From Desulfobacterales bacterium C00003106 (GTDB taxonomy: Bacteria > Desulfobacterota > Desulfobacteria > Desulfobacterales > C00003106): a stretch of DNA of 8,076 nucleotides. The notes under the pieces are model-generated. The model was not told where the DNA came from. It saw only the letters and a program-made list of their open reading frames with translations, and ran no database searches. The stretch is taken from assembly GCA_001751015.1 (NCBI GenBank), contig MAXM01000065.1, forward strand, positions 1 through 8,076, given 5' to 3'. The position numbers were made by a program, and so were the translations under genes. The first letter of the stretch is position 1. Each line of letters starts with the position of its first letter. This document shows positions 6,333 through 8,076 of the stretch, piece by piece.

Positions 6333-7850
6333 GTGGCACGCAAGATATTGATCTTTGACACAACGCTGAGGGACGGGGAGCAGGTCCCCGGCGCAAAGTT
6401 GAATACGGAACAGAAACTGACTGTGGCCCGGCAGCTCGAAAAGCTCGGTGTGGATGTTATTGAGGCAGGCTTTCCGATCTCTTCACCCGGAGACGCGGAG
6501 GCGGTGAGACAGGTGGCCCTCGCAGTCCGCAATCCTATTATCACAGGCCTTGCCCGGGCGGTCAAGAACGATATCGATGTGCTCTGGCATTCTATTTGCG
6601 AGGCCGCATCACCCAGAATTCATATCTTTCTCGGGGCCTCGGACATCCACCTGGCGAAAAAACTGCGTACGGATCGCCAAAAGAACATCGAGATGGCGGT
6701 GGACGCGGTCCGATACGCGAAAAAGCTCTGCCCGAATGTCGAATACTCCACCGAAGACGCGTCCCGCAGCGATTTTGATCATCTCTGCCGGACTATTGAG
6801 GCCGTTATTGAAGCCGGCGCAACAGTTATCAACGTACCCGATACTGTGGGATATGCCGTGCCTGAACAGTTCGGGGCCTTGATCCGACGGATAAGGGAAA
6901 GCGTCCCTTCCACGGACAGGATCATACTCAGCGTTCACTGCCACAACGACCTGGGACTTGCGACGTCCAACTCTCTCGCGGCCGTCGCAAACGGGGCGAA
7001 CCAGGTGGAGTGTACTGTTAACGGGATCGGGGAGCGTGCCGGCAATGCCGCCCTGGAAGAAATCGTCATGACAATCAAGACAAGGCATGATGCATTTGAT
7101 GTCGAATGCGGCGTTGTGACAACGGAAATTGCTGCAACAAGCCATCTCGTAAGCCGCATGATGAACATTCCCGTTCAGCCGAACAAGGCGATTGTGGGAC
7201 AAAACGCCTTTGCCCATTCCTCCGGAGTCCACCAGGACGGGATATTGAAAGACCGTTCCACCTATGAGATCATGAGCCCGGAAACCATAGGCTTGAAAGA
7301 ACACATGCTCATCCTTACGGCCAGGTCGGGCAGGGCTGCCCTGCGGCACAAACTCAAGGACATGGACTATGAGATTTCAGACCGGATGTTCGAAAAGATA
7401 TATAAACGCTTTCTGAAAGTTGCGGACCGCAAGAAGGAGATAGGGGAAAAAGACCTGAGGTCGATCGTTGAGATAGAATTGAGCAAGGTCCCTGAGACCT
7501 ATGCATTTGTATCGCTCCAGGTAATGAGCGGAGACAAGGCGCTCCCTCTTGCATGCGTTACCTTGAAAAAGGGGGATGAGGAACTGAGGGACGCCAGCAT
7601 CGGAAACGGACCCGTCAATGCCATTTTTAATTGTATAGACCGGATATCAGGTCATTCCGCCATGCTTGCCGACTACAAGGTCGAAGCGCTCACCACCGGC
7701 AAAGACGCCCTTGGAGAAGCGTCAGTACAGGTCAGAATCGATGATCATACATACTCCGGAAGAGGCGCCAGTTCCGATGTGCTGGAGGCAAGCGCGCGGG
7801 CCTATATCAATGCCTTTAACAGATACTTTGCCGCCGCAAGAGATGATTAG
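6333..7850 (+). CDS. leuA: 2-isopropylmalate synthase
   Basis: The 505-residue product condenses acetyl-CoA with 2-oxoisovalerate to give 2-isopropylmalate, the first committed step of leucine synthesis. The N-terminal TIM barrel shows IFDTTLRDGEQVPG (7-20, with Arg13, metal-ligand Asp14 and Glu16), SVHCHNDLGLATSNSLAA (200-217, metal-ligand His202 and His204), NGIGERAGNAALEE (230-243) and GQNAFAHSSGVHQDGI (289-304). Residues from about 365 to the end fit the LeuA C-terminal leucine-feedback domain. Length and the GERAGNAALEE and SSGVHQDGI strings favour LeuA over citramalate or homocitrate synthase. Val18 replaces the usual Ser of GEQSPG. The GTG at 6333 is chosen because GGGAGG at 6318-6323 lies nine bases upstream and the family begins just before the IFDTTLRDGEQ strand. 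An in-frame TTG at 6240 would add 31 residues read from repeat-like intergenic DNA. It follows gap after 105 bp. Confidence 0.93.
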   Translation: MARKILIFDTTLRDGEQVPGAKLNTEQKLTVARQLEKLGVDVIEAGFPISSPGDAEAVRQVALAVRNPIITGLARAVKNDIDVLWHSICEAASPRIHIFLGASDIHLAKKLRTDRQKNIEMAVDAVRYAKKLCPNVEYSTEDASRSDFDHLCRTIEAVIEAGATVINVPDTVGYAVPEQFGALIRRIRESVPSTDRIILSVHCHNDLGLATSNSLAAVANGANQVECTVNGIGERAGNAALEEIVMTIKTRHDAFDVECGVVTTEIAATSHLVSRMMNIPVQPNKAIVGQNAFAHSSGVHQDGILKDRSTYEIMSPETIGLKEHMLILTARSGRAALRHKLKDMDYEISDRMFEKIYKRFLKVADRKKEIGEKDLRSIVEIELSKVPETYAFVSLQVMSGDKALPLACVTLKKGDEELRDASIGNGPVNAIFNCIDRISGHSAMLADYKVEALTTGKDALGEASVQVRIDDHTYSGRGASSDVLEASARAYINAFNRYFAAARDD

Positions 7851-8027
7851 GAACGGGGACGGAATAACTTCCCCAAGCAGGCGCATAGATTTGGGTCAAA
7901 TTTGTTCGATCTCAGATTACAAAAGTCCTCGAAATAGCTCGCTATTCCTGTGGTTTTGCTCAATCAGATCGATTAAATCTACGGCAAATTCGGGCGCAAA
8001 TTCTACCAAGTTATTTTTGGCCGAGCC
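7851..8027. other. Non-coding spacer after leuA
   Basis: Apart from the palindrome at 7905-7973, this stretch holds no supported gene on either strand. A short GGGGA/TCCCC pair (7855-7859 and 7869-7873) follows the leuA stop but has a 9-base loop and no T-tract. AT content rises toward the right-edge repeat. Confidence 0.5.
7905..7973. repeat. Long imperfect palindrome downstream of leuA
   Basis: Three paired blocks share one axis near 7939: CGATCT 7907-7912 with AGATCG 7966-7971, CAAAA 7920-7924 with TTTTG 7954-7958, and AATAGC 7933-7938 with GCTATT 7941-7946. The roughly 70-bp segment could form an extended hairpin 55 bp after the leuA stop. No T-run follows the central stem directly, so it is not a classical intrinsic terminator. 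It could stabilise the 3' end of the transcript or be another MITE-like or REP-like intergenic repeat. Confidence 0.5.
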
Positions 8028-8076
8028 CTAAGTTGAGCGATTAGCCTTTAGCTATTAGTTCAATGATTACAGAATG
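8028..8076 (+). repeat. 49-bp dispersed repeat, right copy, at the window edge
   Basis: It begins CTAAGTTGAGCGATTAGC and is the reverse complement of 220-268 with two differences. Its first 18 bases also match 113-130 at 17 positions in direct orientation. It reaches the last base of the window and may continue. With the left copy it brackets the whole peptide-PPDK-gap-leuA block in inverted orientation. Confidence 0.85.

Noticed and set aside
6609..7349. 246-codon minus-strand open frame inside leuA
   Set aside because: It is antisense to the most conserved part of leuA (metal-binding and GERAGN motifs). The coding constraint on the plus strand explains it.

Overview
The window looks like the chromosome of a Deltaproteobacterium-type organism (Desulfobacterota/Syntrophobacterales style). 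That placement is an inference from protein flavour, moderate GC, and AT-rich intergenic repeats built from GCGATTAGC/TAGCTAA-type words. No rRNA or other marker gene is present to confirm it.

Layout: (1) 1-78, minus strand, is the N-terminal end of shikimate dehydrogenase (aroE), running off the left edge. (2) 79-342 is an AT-rich divergent intergenic region holding an inverted pair of a dispersed repeat and a possible promoter. (3) 343-471 is a well-started 42-codon ORF for a small basic Trp-Trp/Cys peptide of unknown function. (4) 564-4772 is a 1402-residue protein: about 890 residues of unrecognised, helix-rich sequence, then a pyruvate phosphate dikinase (PPDK)-type ATP-binding domain and a phosphohistidine swivelling domain. 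It has no PEP/pyruvate TIM barrel. (5) 4803-4960 is a 158-bp near-complete palindrome resembling a MITE. (6) 4980-6227 encodes a long, divergent glyceraldehyde-3-phosphate dehydrogenase. (7) 6333-7850 is leuA (2-isopropylmalate synthase). (8) 7851-8076 is a non-coding tail with another long imperfect palindrome and, at the very edge, an inverted copy (47/49 identical) of the repeat at 220-268.

How the genes may work together: aroE and leuA are ordinary amino-acid biosynthesis genes, and the GAPDH homologue belongs to triose-phosphate metabolism. The part without an obvious textbook role is the 42-aa peptide followed 92 bp later by the PPDK-like phosphotransferase. That enzyme should be able to load a phosphate onto its own histidine from ATP, but it lacks the usual domain that passes it to pyruvate. 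Its acceptor is unknown and is probably recognised by the large N-terminal region. Genes 343-7850 all run in the same direction, but gaps of 92, 207 and 105 bp, two of them containing palindromic repeats, make a single tight operon uncertain. The block from the peptide to leuA is bracketed by opposed copies of one repeat.
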